Below, piece by piece: positions 24,742 through 33,785 of a DNA stretch of 64,000 nt (the first letter of the stretch is position 1; the number at the start of each line of letters is the position of its first letter). The notes beneath the pieces were generated by a model, which saw only the letters and a list, made by a program, of their open reading frames with translations, did not search any database and was not told where the DNA came from. The DNA lies in assembly GCF_003076755.1 (NCBI RefSeq), contig NZ_QDKM01000002.1:434001-498000 (forward strand), in the 5' to 3' direction. Both the position numbers and the translations under genes were made by a program. The stretch is from Pararhodobacter oceanensis. GTDB lineage: Bacteria; Pseudomonadota; Alphaproteobacteria; Rhodobacterales; Rhodobacteraceae.

Positions 24742-26109
24742 CTAATCCTTCGCCTCAAAACCCTCGGCATCTTCGGCCAGCGCATGGCGGTCAACATCCT
24801 TGTTGGTCGCCCGCGCCTCCTGAATTTTCGGTGCCGGACGCTGCCACGCGCTCAGGCCCGAGCCAAGGTTGCGGTAGAATTCCGGCACCAAACGCTCCAA
24901 TTCAGCGATGAAATTCTGCTGCTGGCCAAAGCGCCCGCCCAGCTCCGAGGATTGGAACACAAAGAACCGGCTCACCACCAGATGCGCCTTGCCCTCGCTG
25001 GCGATCTCGATATCGGCGCGCAGGTCCGCCAGCGCAAATTGGGTGCTGTCGGCGCTGCCCGGCCACAAGAGACGCAGGAAATACCCTTCGGCACGCTCGG
25101 TCTTGATCTGCCGCAACAGCCAGTTCAGCCGCGCTTTGGTGGATTTGCGGTCCTCGGGCGCGCGCAGGGTCATGCCGACATCAATGCAGCGCCGTTTCAG
25201 ATCGGCCACCACCAACAGCGGTGAGGCCGCGTCGGGGATCAGCAACTCGCTGGTCAATTGCCCCGCATCGCGCAGCAATTGCAACTCGGCCTTCTGGCGC
25301 TCCGAGGGGTCTTTGATATGCCGCCGCGGCAATTTCTCGGTCACCGCCGTGCCGGTCAACCGGCTCAGGATCAGCGATAGATCGCGGGTTTCCTGATGCC
25401 AAGCCTCCAACACCGGCAGTGCAATCGGTGATTTCGCCGGTATCGCGCCGCCACTGGTGACCAGCTTGTTCAACTCGGTCCATTCGCGCGGCATCCGGTC
25501 AAAACCACGGATACCGGCGCTTTCATGGGTCAGGAAGCGGCGCAATTCATTGAGCAAAATCCGCTGGTCCTCATCCGCCACGCCTTTGGCCGAGATCAGC
25601 AGATCGGCGGTGGTCAGGATATGCATCCACGACCAATGGAACACTGGAATCTTCGATTTACTTTTGCGCACCGCCTCCACCGGATGGGCATCGGGAGTGG
25701 TGGCGAATTGGTTGGAAATGGTGATCACACAGTCAATGTCGAACTCTTTGGCGAGGCTGCGGTAGCGCTCGATTTGCTGCGGGTCCAGCTCGTTGTTGCC
25801 GATTTTGGTTTCCAGCAGGGCACGCCATTCACGGCTGCCCACGGTGACGACAATCAGCCCGTCAGGGCGCTCGCGGATCTCGGTTTTGGGCTTTTCAAAC
25901 ACGATCTCGGTATAGACATCCAGCTTCGCGCGTTTGCCCAAGGGCCGCCCGACTGAGGCCAGAAGCGCATGGCCGAATTCGTCGATTTTCGACATGCAGG
26001 CGAGCACAATCGAGGTGGTGCGCCCCTCTTTCGAGGTGGTGGACAGCACCGGAAACAACCGGGCGCTTTCGCCCTGACACAGGTAACTCGGACGCGATTG
26101 ACCACTCAT
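24742..26109 (-). CDS. PD-(D/E)XK nuclease family protein of unknown role (RecB-like core)
   Basis: A 455-aa soluble protein that I cannot assign to a named family. Residues 60-120 contain a PD-(D/E)XK core: Glu68 in YTEIVF, Asp83 in RPDG, E100-T-K102 after a hydrophobic strand, and Q112-x3-Y116, the QxxxY motif seen in RecB/Cas4-type nucleases. The first 40 residues (SARLFPVLSTTSKEGRTTS) look like a conserved extra module. The remaining 330 residues are mixed alpha/beta with no recognised motif. It stands alone, convergent with fabI, with its own promoter-like site. Possible roles are DNA repair, phage defence or stress response; none is shown. Confidence 0.75.
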   Translation of the reverse strand: MSGQSRPSYLCQGESARLFPVLSTTSKEGRTTSIVLACMSKIDEFGHALLASVGRPLGKRAKLDVYTEIVFEKPKTEIRERPDGLIVVTVGSREWRALLETKIGNNELDPQQIERYRSLAKEFDIDCVITISNQFATTPDAHPVEAVRKSKSKIPVFHWSWMHILTTADLLISAKGVADEDQRILLNELRRFLTHESAGIRGFDRMPREWTELNKLVTSGGAIPAKSPIALPVLEAWHQETRDLSLILSRLTGTAVTEKLPRRHIKDPSERQKAELQLLRDAGQLTSELLIPDAASPLLVVADLKRRCIDVGMTLRAPEDRKSTKARLNWLLRQIKTERAEGYFLRLLWPGSADSTQFALADLRADIEIASEGKAHLVVSRFFVFQSSELGGRFGQQQNFIAELERLVPEFYRNLGSGLSAWQRPAPKIQEARATNKDVDRHALAEDAEGFEAKD

Positions 26110-26137
26110 ACCTCACCCTTTCACACGCTATGCTTGC

Positions 26138-26167
26138 ATTGAACGTTAAAAACTATCGCTGCGTCAA
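26138..26167 (-). promoter_or_regulatory. Candidate promoter of the nuclease gene
   Basis: On the minus strand TTGACG (26162-26167) and TTCAAT (26138-26143) are 18 bp apart, about 30 bp before the ATG at 26109. The region is AT-rich compared with its surroundings. The -10 matches only 4 of 6 consensus bases. Confidence 0.4.
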
Positions 26168-26208
26168 GCGTCCCGCCCATTCGCCAGCCCCTGAGGCAAG
26201 CAACCCGA

Positions 26209-26260
26209 CGCCCCGTCTGGGGCAATACCCCCGGCTTCATCTTGCCAAAAATACTCAAAA
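26209..26260 (-). repeat. Dispersed repeat, divergent copy G
   Basis: Minus strand: GAGTATTTTTGGCAAGATGAAG, shortened here to its recognisable TATTTTTGG...AGATGAAG part, followed by CCGGGGGTATTGCCCC and the hairpin CCCCAGACGGGG. It resembles the tail of copy A more than the GGCATAAAG copies. It lies between the divergent nuclease and mbfA genes. Confidence 0.5.
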
Positions 26261-26421
26261 AATCCCCGATATCAGCCCTAACAAAGGGTAAACCCGACAG
26301 GATAACCCATTGAAATCACACCATCCCGCCCCTGTCCCACACGCGGGACAGCAGGTCCGGCCCGCCTCTTGTGCATGACTTCCCAGCGTCTAAACTACCC
26401 CGATAGACAAAGAGGTGCCCG

Positions 26422-27399
26422 ATGATCTCCGGCTATGGAAACCGCCGCCGTTTTCGCGATCTGAGCGAGCAGGAAATCCTCGCGCTGGCGATCTCTTCCG
26501 AAGAGGACGACGCGCGGATTTACCGAAGCTATGCCGAGCGCTTGCGGGCGGAATATCCGGCCTCGGCGGCGATTTTCGATGATATGGCCGCCGAAGAAGA
26601 CAGCCACCGCAGCCGCCTGATCGCGCTCCATCAACACCGTTTCGGGCAGGTCATCCCCCTGCTGCGCCGCGAGCATGTCGCGGGCTATTACGCCCGCAAG
26701 CCGGTCTGGCTGATGGAGACGATGACGCTGGAGCAAATCCGCGGCGAGGCCGAGGCGATGGAGCGGCAGGCGCAGGCGTTTTATGAGGCTGCCACCGCCC
26801 GCGCCACGGATGCCAAGACCCGCAAATTGCTCGGCGATCTCGCCGCCGCCGAGGCCGCCCATCACAGCACCGCTGAAGCGCTGGAACACAAGCATCTGGG
26901 CCGCGACGCCCGCGCCAGCGAGGATGAGACCGCCAAGCGGCAATTCCTGCTGACCTGGGTGCAGCCCGGTCTGGCGGGGCTGATGGATGGCTCGGTTTCC
27001 ACCCTCGCGCCGATCTTCGCCACCGCCTTCGCCACCCAAGACACCCATACGACCTTTCTGGTCGGCCTCGCCGCCTCGGTCGGCGCGGGGATTTCCATGG
27101 GCTTTACCGAGGCCGCCTCGGACGACGGGCAATTATCCGGCCGCGGCTCGCCGGTGAAACGCGGCTTTGCCTCGGGGATCATGACCACCCTCGGCGGGCT
27201 CGGCCACGCGCTGCCCTATCTGATCCCCGATTTCTGGACCGCCACGGTGATCGCGATGATCGTGGTCTTTGTCGAACTCTGGGCGATCGCCTGGATCCAG
27301 AACAAATACATGGACACCCCGGTTCTCCGCGCCACCCTGCTGGGGGTTCTGGGCGGCGCGCTGGTGTTTGCGGCGGGGGCGATTATCGGCGCCGGATAG
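26422..27399 (+). CDS. mbfA: Membrane-bound ferritin / iron exporter MbfA
   Basis: MbfA couples a cytoplasmic ferritin-like diiron domain to a VIT1/CCC1 membrane exporter and protects cells from excess iron and peroxide in Agrobacterium and Bradyrhizobium. The 325-aa protein has ferritin-like ExxH motifs at E59-H62 and E145-H148 with further Glu around 27-28 and 110, and about five membrane helices from residue 165 on. The ATG follows AAAGAGGTGCCC. In other species mbfA is repressed by Irr, and irr lies 5 kb away here. I found no clear Irr box upstream. Confidence 0.93.
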   Translation: MISGYGNRRRFRDLSEQEILALAISSEEDDARIYRSYAERLRAEYPASAAIFDDMAAEEDSHRSRLIALHQHRFGQVIPLLRREHVAGYYARKPVWLMETMTLEQIRGEAEAMERQAQAFYEAATARATDAKTRKLLGDLAAAEAAHHSTAEALEHKHLGRDARASEDETAKRQFLLTWVQPGLAGLMDGSVSTLAPIFATAFATQDTHTTFLVGLAASVGAGISMGFTEAASDDGQLSGRGSPVKRGFASGIMTTLGGLGHALPYLIPDFWTATVIAMIVVFVELWAIAWIQNKYMDTPVLRATLLGVLGGALVFAAGAIIGAG

Positions 27400-27407
27400 C
27401 GGGCGTG

Positions 27408-27482
27408 GGGGGTAGGGGGCTTTGCCCCCTCGCCGCGGGGCGGCTCACCCCCAGGATATTTAGGGCATAAAGTGGGGCGGGT
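27408..27482 (+). repeat. Dispersed double-hairpin repeat, copy D
   Basis: AGGGGGC-TTT-GCCCCCT hairpin, CGCC-GCGG-GGCG hairpin, then the core GGATATTTAGGGCATAAAGT (27454-27473). It begins just after mbfA and ends two bases before the ATG of the VOC gene, so its GGGGCGGG end must act as, or replace, that gene's ribosome site. Confidence 0.85.
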
Positions 27483-27483
27483 T

Positions 27484-28110
27484 ATGGCGGTATTTGATCA
27501 TCTGGCAATCGCGGCGGAAAACCTGCGCGAGGGGGTGGAATTTGTCGAGGCTTTGCTCGGCGTGCCGCTGGAGGCGGGCGGGGAGCATCCGTTGATGGGC
27601 ACTCATAACGCGCTCTTGTCCTTGGGGCCTGAGGCCTATCTCGAGGTGATCGCGATCAATCCCGAGATGGCGGCGCCCGCGCATCGGCGCTGGTTTGCCT
27701 TGGATGAGTTCACCGGCGCGCCGCGGCTGCGGGCGTGGATCGCGGCGACGGACGATCTGGAGGGATCGCTGGCGCGCGCGCCTGAGGGCGCGGGGCAGGC
27801 GGTGGAATTGGCCCGCGGGGATCTGGCGTGGCGGATGGCGGTGGCGCAGGACGGGCGGCTGCCTTTTGACGGGGTATTTCCGGCGCTGATCCAGTGGCAG
27901 GGCGCGGCGCATCCGGCGCAGCGCCTGCCCGACCGCGGCGTGCGCTTGACCGGTCTGACCTTGCAGCACCCGCGCGCGCAAGAATTGGGGGCGGCGCTGG
28001 GGCAGGCGGTGGCGCCGCTGGAGCGCGAGCCATGGTTGGAGCTGCGCCGCGGTGCCCTTGCGCTCTCGGCGCGGTTTCAGACACCACAGGGTGTGCGGGA
28101 ACTTTCGTGA
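27484..28110 (+). CDS. VOC family protein (glyoxalase-like domain)
   Basis: The 208-aa protein opens with FDHLAIAAENLREGVEFVEALLGVPLEAGGEHP, which in short form (FDHLAIAAENL) marks the glyoxalase-like/VOC fold of the long, two-module type. Further conserved parts are GTHNALLSLGPEAYLEVI and the late hydrophobic strand LELRRGALAL. The substrate is unknown. The ATG at 27484 lies two bases after repeat copy D. Its stop overlaps the GTG of the GNAT gene by 4 bp (GTGA). Confidence 0.85.
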   Translation: MAVFDHLAIAAENLREGVEFVEALLGVPLEAGGEHPLMGTHNALLSLGPEAYLEVIAINPEMAAPAHRRWFALDEFTGAPRLRAWIAATDDLEGSLARAPEGAGQAVELARGDLAWRMAVAQDGRLPFDGVFPALIQWQGAAHPAQRLPDRGVRLTGLTLQHPRAQELGAALGQAVAPLEREPWLELRRGALALSARFQTPQGVRELS

Positions 28111-28592
28111 TCCGCGCGGCTAGGCTTGAGGATGCGGCGGCGATGGCGGTGATCTGGAACCAGATCATCCGCGACACGGTGTTTACCTTTACCGCTGTGG
28201 AGGTCACTGAGGAAAGCTGCCGCAACTTCATCGCCGCGCGCCAGCAGGCCGGACGCGCGGTTCTGGTGGCGACCGCCGGAGAAAAGCTCACGGGGTTCGC
28301 CAGCTACGACCAGTTTCGCGGCGCGGCGGGCTATGCCGGGGCGATGGAGCATTCGATCTATCTGGCCGACACTGCGCGCGGGCAGGGGATCGGCGCGGCG
28401 CTGCTGGCGGCGCTCGAGACCCATGCATGCGGCCAGAGCCACCGCCTGTTCATCGGTGCGATCAGCGCCCAAAACACCGCCGCGCTGACCTTCCACCGCA
28501 AGCAGGGCTTCGCGACGGTCGCGCAGATCCCGCAGGCGGGGTGGAAATTCGGCGCCCCTCAAGATCTGGTGTTGGTGCAGAAATTCTTGTGA
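28107..28592 (+). CDS. GNAT family N-acetyltransferase
   Basis: A 161-aa acetyltransferase starting at the GTG that overlaps the VOC stop. The opening VIRAARLEDAAAMAVIWNQI and the acetyl-CoA loop ARGQGIGAALL are characteristic. The layout resembles phosphinothricin/methionine sulfone acetyltransferases (Pat/MddA type), including EHSIYLAD before the loop. The true substrate is unknown. Confidence 0.88.
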   Translation: MIRAARLEDAAAMAVIWNQIIRDTVFTFTAVEVTEESCRNFIAARQQAGRAVLVATAGEKLTGFASYDQFRGAAGYAGAMEHSIYLADTARGQGIGAALLAALETHACGQSHRLFIGAISAQNTAALTFHRKQGFATVAQIPQAGWKFGAPQDLVLVQKFL

Positions 28593-28634
28593 TCCCGCAT
28601 GGGCAAAACCAAATACGCGGGGTAAACTGCTGGC

Positions 28635-29318
28635 ATGTCGCTCTGGTTACGCATCACCGCTGTTATCGAGGCCCTGCGCGCCGGTGAGCCGCTGTCGGTG
28701 GCGCTGGACCATTTGCGCGCGGCACCCGAACGCAGCATCGCCTTTACCATCGGGGTGATCGCTCTGGGCGCGAAACTGGCCAAGGCCGACGGCGTGGTCA
28801 CCCGCGATGAGGTGGCGATGTTCCGCTCGGTCTTCACCATTTCAGCCGCGGATGAGAAACACGCGGCGCGGATTTTCAATCTGGCGCGGCAGGATGTGGC
28901 GGGATTTGACGCCTATGCGCGCAAGATCGCCGGTCTGTTTCCCGCCGGTGATCCGGTGTTGCGCGATCTTTTGGAAGGGCTCTTCCATATCGCCATGGCC
29001 GATGGCACCTTCCACCCCAATGAAGAGGCGTTCCTGCGCGCCGTATCGGAGGAATTCGGCCTCGGTGAGCGTTGTTTCACCGCGATCATGGCGCGGGTGG
29101 TGCCGGGGCTGGACCCTGATCCGTATGACCTGTTGGAACTGCCGCAGGATGCCTCGCTGGATGAGGCGCGGGTCGCATACCGGCGTCTGGCGCGCGAGAG
29201 CCACCCCGATGCCTTGCGCGCGCGCGGGGTGCCGGATGAGGCGGTGAAAATGGCCGAGGACCGGCTCAAAGCGCTCAATAACGCCTGGAGCGAAGTGCAG
29301 GAGCGCGCCGCAGCTTAG
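28635..29318 (+). CDS. TerB-like and J-domain protein (DjlA-related co-chaperone)
   Basis: The 227-aa protein has an alpha-helical TerB-like domain at about residues 30-150, with repeated acidic motifs (KADGVVTRDEV, MADGTFHPNEE), and a C-terminal J domain at about 160-222 (DPYDLLELPQDASLDEARVAYRRL, shortened form DPYDLLEL) with the HPD motif in ESHPDAL that stimulates DnaK. Unlike E. coli DjlA it shows no clear N-terminal membrane anchor. It probably works as a DnaK co-chaperone. Confidence 0.88.
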   Translation: MSLWLRITAVIEALRAGEPLSVALDHLRAAPERSIAFTIGVIALGAKLAKADGVVTRDEVAMFRSVFTISAADEKHAARIFNLARQDVAGFDAYARKIAGLFPAGDPVLRDLLEGLFHIAMADGTFHPNEEAFLRAVSEEFGLGERCFTAIMARVVPGLDPDPYDLLELPQDASLDEARVAYRRLARESHPDALRARGVPDEAVKMAEDRLKALNNAWSEVQERAAA

Positions 29319-29327
29319 GAGGGGTCG

Positions 29328-29609
29328 ATGAGACAGGTCTTTGTGATTGCCGGGTTTTCCCTGATGCTGGCGCTGCCTCTGGCGGCGCAGGAAGCACCCG
29401 AGGGTGGGCGGTTTGGCGAGATGATGGGCGAATTGCTCGAGCGGATCGACCCGTTTATGGGATCGCTGGCGGAACTCTTGGGCGACTATTCGGGCTGGCA
29501 TATGCCCGAGCTGCTGCCCAATGGCGATATCCTGATCCGCCGCCGCGAGGCACCACCGCCCGAGGCTGAAGAGGCAGAACCGCCGGTGCTGGACCCGCTC
29601 GAATTGTGA
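29328..29609 (+). CDS. Small exported protein of unknown function
   Basis: A 93-aa protein with a signal peptide (MRQVFVIAGFSLMLALPLAAQ), short form ending LPLAAQ at about residue 21, an amphipathic middle (FGEMMGELLERIDPFMGSL) and an acidic Pro-rich tail (EAPPPEAEEAEPP). GGAGGGGTCG precedes the ATG, 9 bp after the J-domain gene, so it is probably in the same transcript. It looks like a small periplasmic protein conserved in related bacteria, but I do not recognise a function. Confidence 0.75.
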   Translation: MRQVFVIAGFSLMLALPLAAQEAPEGGRFGEMMGELLERIDPFMGSLAELLGDYSGWHMPELLPNGDILIRRREAPPPEAEEAEPPVLDPLEL

Positions 29610-29646
29610 GCCGCGCGCCGGTGGCCGGGATTGTGGGTGTCGGCGC

Positions 29647-31347
29647 TTAGGAGGATGTCTCCGCTTTCGCCGCCTCGCCATTGGCCAGTTCCGCCTTGGC
29701 GACCTCCAGCTTTGCCGTCCGCGCCACCCGCAGCTTGGTCGAGACCCCCAGCGATTTGGCCAGCGCCGAGAACCGCTGTTGCGCGACCTCGCCAAACAGC
29801 GCCTGCCGGTCGGGATCAAGGATCAGTTCCAGCACTTCCTTTTTGGGATAATAGCGCATTTCCGCCGCCGCATTCGGCCCTTTCACCGAGAGCATGGCGC
29901 CAAAGCGCATCGCCCGTCCCAGCATATTCGCGTGCCGTATATCCTCGGGATCGAGCAGCGATAACAAGGGGGTAAGCCGCGAATTCGAGCCGGGGTTCTT
30001 ATACCGGTTCATCAGCGCCAGCCCCAGATAGACGCGGCTTTTGTGGTCCATCCCGCCGAGATTGGCGCGCGTCGCGGTGTCAAAACAGCTCTCTGATCGG
30101 TAATCGGGATGCGCGCGCCAGTTCACATCGTGCAACAGACAGGCGGCGCGGATCAGCCGCATGCGGTCGGGCGGCGCGTTGCGATAGAGCGGCATGAGGA
30201 AATCAAACAGCTTGCGGCCAAATCCCGGGGTGCGGGCGCTGGCCTCCTCAAGATGGCGCGAGGCTTCAATCAGGGGATCGCAGGCGCGCAGATCATCGGG
30301 CATTTGCTCGAACAGGATGCCCTCGCGGATGCCATAGCTCGAGACATAGACCCGTTTCGGGCGAAACACATGCAGCAGTTGTCGCAGCACCACCGTCGCC
30401 AAGGGCACCAGCGACATGCGTTCAGCCGAGGTGCCGGTGCGGTTGCGCAGTTTCGACAGGTCCTGATCCTGCAGCCAGTCGATGGTCTTGCGGATCGACT
30501 TCGGCGTCATCTCGTATTCATGCAACACGGTTAACGGATAGCCGCGCCGCTCCATATCCAGCCGCGCCAAGGCCCGCCACGAGCCGCCGACCAGATAGAG
30601 CGCCTTGTGGTCCCCGCCGACCTTGTCGCGCAGCTCGGTCAGGGTCTCGCGGATGTGGTTTTTCAGCCCCTTCTTGCCACCCTTGATCTGTTGCAGCCGG
30701 AACGGACCCAGCGGCGAAGTGGCGCGGCGGCCAACCGTGTTATCCGCGACCTCGCCCAACTCCATTGACGAGCCGCCGATATCGCAGACCAGCCCGCGCG
30801 CACCGGGCCAGCCCAACAAAACGCCCTGCGCCGAGAGCCGCGCCTCTTCTTCACCGTCGATGATCCGCATTTCGATGCCGGTGGCCATCTCGACCTCGGT
30901 TTTGAACGCCTCGCCGTCCGTGGCCTCGCGCACTGCGGCGGTGGCGACCATGGTCAGGCTGGTCAGGTCCATTTCCTCGGCGAGGATCGAGAAGCGGTTG
31001 ATCGCATTGAGCGCGCGCACCCGGCCCTCGGGGTTCAACAGGCCGGTTTCCGCCAGCCCGCGCCCCAAGCCGCAGAGCAGTTTTTCATTGTAGAAATAGG
31101 CCGGTGAGCGGGCGGCGCCGTCAAACACCACCATCCGCACCGAGTTCGAGCCGACATCAATCACGCCCACCCGCTGGAGGCCGCGAATCGCCTCGGCGTC
31201 AAACAGCGGGCGCTCGAAATAGCCGCGGATCGGGGTCGGGCGCGGCGGCGCAGCGGTGCCCGTTTCCGCACCGCTGTCAGCGGTGCCATCGGCATTGGCA
31301 GTATCCGTGCTCAGAGCAGCGGAGTCGGCTTTGGGAGCCTGTGTCAT
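29647..31347 (-). CDS. ppx: Exopolyphosphatase (Ppx/GppA family)
   Basis: Ppx/GppA enzymes hydrolyse polyphosphate and/or pppGpp. The 566-aa protein has a disordered Ala/Thr-rich N-terminus of about 40 residues, the sugar-kinase-like phosphate motif VGVIDVGSNSVRMVV, the second phosphate loop CDIGGSSMELGEV, and a C-terminal HD-like helical part with LLHDVNWRAHPDY. It lies 200 bp downstream of ppk1 on the same strand, giving a matched synthesis/degradation pair for polyphosphate. Confidence 0.93.
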   Translation of the reverse strand: MTQAPKADSAALSTDTANADGTADSGAETGTAAPPRPTPIRGYFERPLFDAEAIRGLQRVGVIDVGSNSVRMVVFDGAARSPAYFYNEKLLCGLGRGLAETGLLNPEGRVRALNAINRFSILAEEMDLTSLTMVATAAVREATDGEAFKTEVEMATGIEMRIIDGEEEARLSAQGVLLGWPGARGLVCDIGGSSMELGEVADNTVGRRATSPLGPFRLQQIKGGKKGLKNHIRETLTELRDKVGGDHKALYLVGGSWRALARLDMERRGYPLTVLHEYEMTPKSIRKTIDWLQDQDLSKLRNRTGTSAERMSLVPLATVVLRQLLHVFRPKRVYVSSYGIREGILFEQMPDDLRACDPLIEASRHLEEASARTPGFGRKLFDFLMPLYRNAPPDRMRLIRAACLLHDVNWRAHPDYRSESCFDTATRANLGGMDHKSRVYLGLALMNRYKNPGSNSRLTPLLSLLDPEDIRHANMLGRAMRFGAMLSVKGPNAAAEMRYYPKKEVLELILDPDRQALFGEVAQQRFSALAKSLGVSTKLRVARTAKLEVAKAELANGEAAKAETSS

Positions 31348-31547
31348 GGCTTGGATTCAGCCTGTCTTGGGGATGTGTGCGGTGCGGGCGAAATGCGCCG
31401 TGATGCCTTGGTCATGGGGTCGGATGTGATCGCCATGCCCTGCCTCTTTGTCAAATTGCAGCCGCGTCCATCTAGGACAGGCGCGGCCAAAACGTCAACC
31501 TCTGGCGGTTGGTCGTGGTCAATCCGCCACAGGTAGCGCTGTGGCAA

Positions 31548-33743
31548 TCAATCCGGGTCATGCGCCAGTTCCGGCACATCCTTCGCCCCCGCCGATCCGC
31601 GCCCCGAGAGCGAGGGGTTCTCCATGAAAAACCGGTGGCAATTGAACATCTTACGGTCCTGTTTGGATCCGGGTTCGGGCAGGATACGCGCGTAGCTGCC
31701 CAGCCCGTCCAGCACCCAGCTTTGCGCCGTGTCATGCAGGTTCGCGGCCATGATCTGCTGCACAATCTGCGCTTTGACGGTAGCGTTGTTGATCTCGACC
31801 AGCGTTTCCACCCGCCGCAACAGGTTGCGGCCCATCCAATCCGCCGAGGAAATAAACACCCGCCCGTCAATCGACGGCAGCCCGTGGCCCGAGCCAAAGC
31901 AGACAATCCGCGAATGCTCCAAAAACCGCCCGACAATGGATTTGACGCGGATATTCTCGGAGAGCCCGCGAATGCCGGGGCGAAGCCCGCAGATGCCGCG
32001 AATCGTCAGATCAATCTGCACGCCTGCTTGCGAGGCGGCATAAAGCGCGTCGATCACATCGGGCTCGACCAGCGCGTTCAGCTTGGCCCAGATCGCCGCC
32101 GGACGGCCCGCGCGGGCGTGATCGGCCTCGGCGCTGATCAGTTCCAAGAGCTTGGGTTTCAGGGTCAGCGGCGAGATCGCGAGGTTTTCCAGCCCCTCAG
32201 GCTCGGCATAGCCCGACAGATAGTTGAACACCCGCGCCGCATCGCGGCCCATCGCCGGTTTGCAGGTGAAAAAGCTCAGATCGGTGTAGAATCGCGCCGT
32301 AATCGGATGGTAATTGCCGGTGCCGAAATGGGTGTAAGTGACCAGTTTCTTGCCCTCGCGGCGCACCACCGCGGAAATCTTGGCGTGGGTTTTATAGTTG
32401 ATGAACCCGTAAACCACATGCGCACCAGCGCGTTCCAGCCGTCGCGACTGGCGGATATTGGCGGCCTCGTCAAACCGCGCCTTGAGTTCGACAAAGGCGG
32501 TGACGGATTTCCCCGCCTCGGCCGCCTCGCAGAGCGCGGCGACAATCGGGCTGTCGCGTGAGGTCCGGTAGAGCGTCTGTTTGATCGCCAGCACATCGGG
32601 GTCGCGCGCCGCCTGTTCCAGAAACCGCACCACCATATCGAAGGTCTCATAGGGGTGATGCAGCAGCATGTCCTTTTGGCGGATCGCGGCGAACATATTG
32701 CCGTCGTGATCCTGCACCCGCTCGGGCACCCGTGGCGAGAAACTCGGCCATTGCAGATCACGCCGCGCATCGACCACCAGTTCGGTCAGATCCGACATGC
32801 CCAACAGCCCCTCGACCTCGACCACCTCATCGGGGACGACCTCGAGCTCCTGCATGATCATCTTGCGCAGTTCCGGCTTGGCGTTGGCGGTCAGTTTCAG
32901 CCGCACCACCTCGCCACGCCGCCGCCGTTTCAGCGCCACTTCGAATTCGCGCACCAGATCCTCGGCCTCTTCCTCGACCTCCATATCCGAATCGCGCAAC
33001 ACCCGAAACGCGCAGGCGTTGCGCATCGAATAGCCGGGGAAGAGCGCTTGCAACTGGTCTAGCAACAACTCCTCCAGCGGCAGGAACCGCAGCGCGCCCC
33101 CCTCGGCGGGCAGGGGGATAAACCGGTCGATCTGGGTCGGTACCGGCAGCAAAGCATTGCGCCGCAACCCGTCGGCACGGCGCTCGATTTGCAGCGCCAG
33201 CGCGAAACCGGCGTTGGGGATGAAGGGGAAGGGATGCGCCGGATCAATCGCGAGGGGCGAGAGCATCGGGAACACATCGGCCAGAAAATAGGCGTTGAGA
33301 AATTCCTTATCTGCCTCGGTCAGCGCCTTGCGATCCAGCAGGAAAATCTGCTCGCCCTCAAGCGCCTCACGCAGGGCGCCAAAGGTTTCCTGCTGGCGCG
33401 CCATCAACTGCCGCGCCTGTTCGTTGATCAGCGTCAGTTGCTCTTGCGGGGTCTTGCCGTCAATCGAGGGCGCGGCACTGCCCGAGCGGTAAAGCTCGCG
33501 CAGACCGGCGACGCGCACGGTATAGAACTCATCGAGATTGGCCGCCGAGATCGACAGGAACCGCACCCGTTCCAGCAGCGGCACCCGCGGGTTCGAGGCT
33601 TCATCGAGCACCCGCCAGTTGAACGCGATCCACGACAGTTCACGATTGAAAAACCGCGCCGGTGTCGCCGGATCAAACCCCTCGGGTGGGTCGATTGGCG
33701 TCTGGCGAGGGCCGTGCAGAAAGTCGGATACAAGCGAGGTCAT
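31548..33743 (-). CDS. ppk1: Polyphosphate kinase Ppk1
   Basis: Ppk1 reversibly polymerises the gamma-phosphate of ATP into polyphosphate. The 731-aa protein has the N-terminal [16 protein letters not shown], the autophosphorylation-site region [12 protein letters not shown] (His453), and the downstream conserved His in FGSGHGLPS followed by [13 protein letters not shown]. Its length is normal for the family. It follows hda by 42 bp, and the operon order AI-2E permease, hda, ppk1, ppx is one I recall from other Rhodobacterales. Confidence 0.97.
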   Translation of the reverse strand: MTSLVSDFLHGPRQTPIDPPEGFDPATPARFFNRELSWIAFNWRVLDEASNPRVPLLERVRFLSISAANLDEFYTVRVAGLRELYRSGSAAPSIDGKTPQEQLTLINEQARQLMARQQETFGALREALEGEQIFLLDRKALTEADKEFLNAYFLADVFPMLSPLAIDPAHPFPFIPNAGFALALQIERRADGLRRNALLPVPTQIDRFIPLPAEGGALRFLPLEELLLDQLQALFPGYSMRNACAFRVLRDSDMEVEEEAEDLVREFEVALKRRRRGEVVRLKLTANAKPELRKMIMQELEVVPDEVVEVEGLLGMSDLTELVVDARRDLQWPSFSPRVPERVQDHDGNMFAAIRQKDMLLHHPYETFDMVVRFLEQAARDPDVLAIKQTLYRTSRDSPIVAALCEAAEAGKSVTAFVELKARFDEAANIRQSRRLERAGAHVVYGFINYKTHAKISAVVRREGKKLVTYTHFGTGNYHPITARFYTDLSFFTCKPAMGRDAARVFNYLSGYAEPEGLENLAISPLTLKPKLLELISAEADHARAGRPAAIWAKLNALVEPDVIDALYAASQAGVQIDLTIRGICGLRPGIRGLSENIRVKSIVGRFLEHSRIVCFGSGHGLPSIDGRVFISSADWMGRNLLRRVETLVEINNATVKAQIVQQIMAANLHDTAQSWVLDGLGSYARILPEPGSKQDRKMFNCHRFFMENPSLSGRGSAGAKDVPELAHDPD

Positions 33744-33785
33744 AAATATGCGGTCACGGGTTAGGAATATGCCGCATGATGCGCC

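Noticed and set aside
26110-26421. Irr/ICE box upstream of mbfA
   Set aside because: No TTTAGAA-type palindrome is present; the nearest resemblance (TCTAAACTA) is a half-match only.
31344-31547. A 67-codon frame between ppk1 and ppx
   Set aside because: No ribosome site, no hydrophobic or domain signal; it is best seen as the spacer and leader of ppx.
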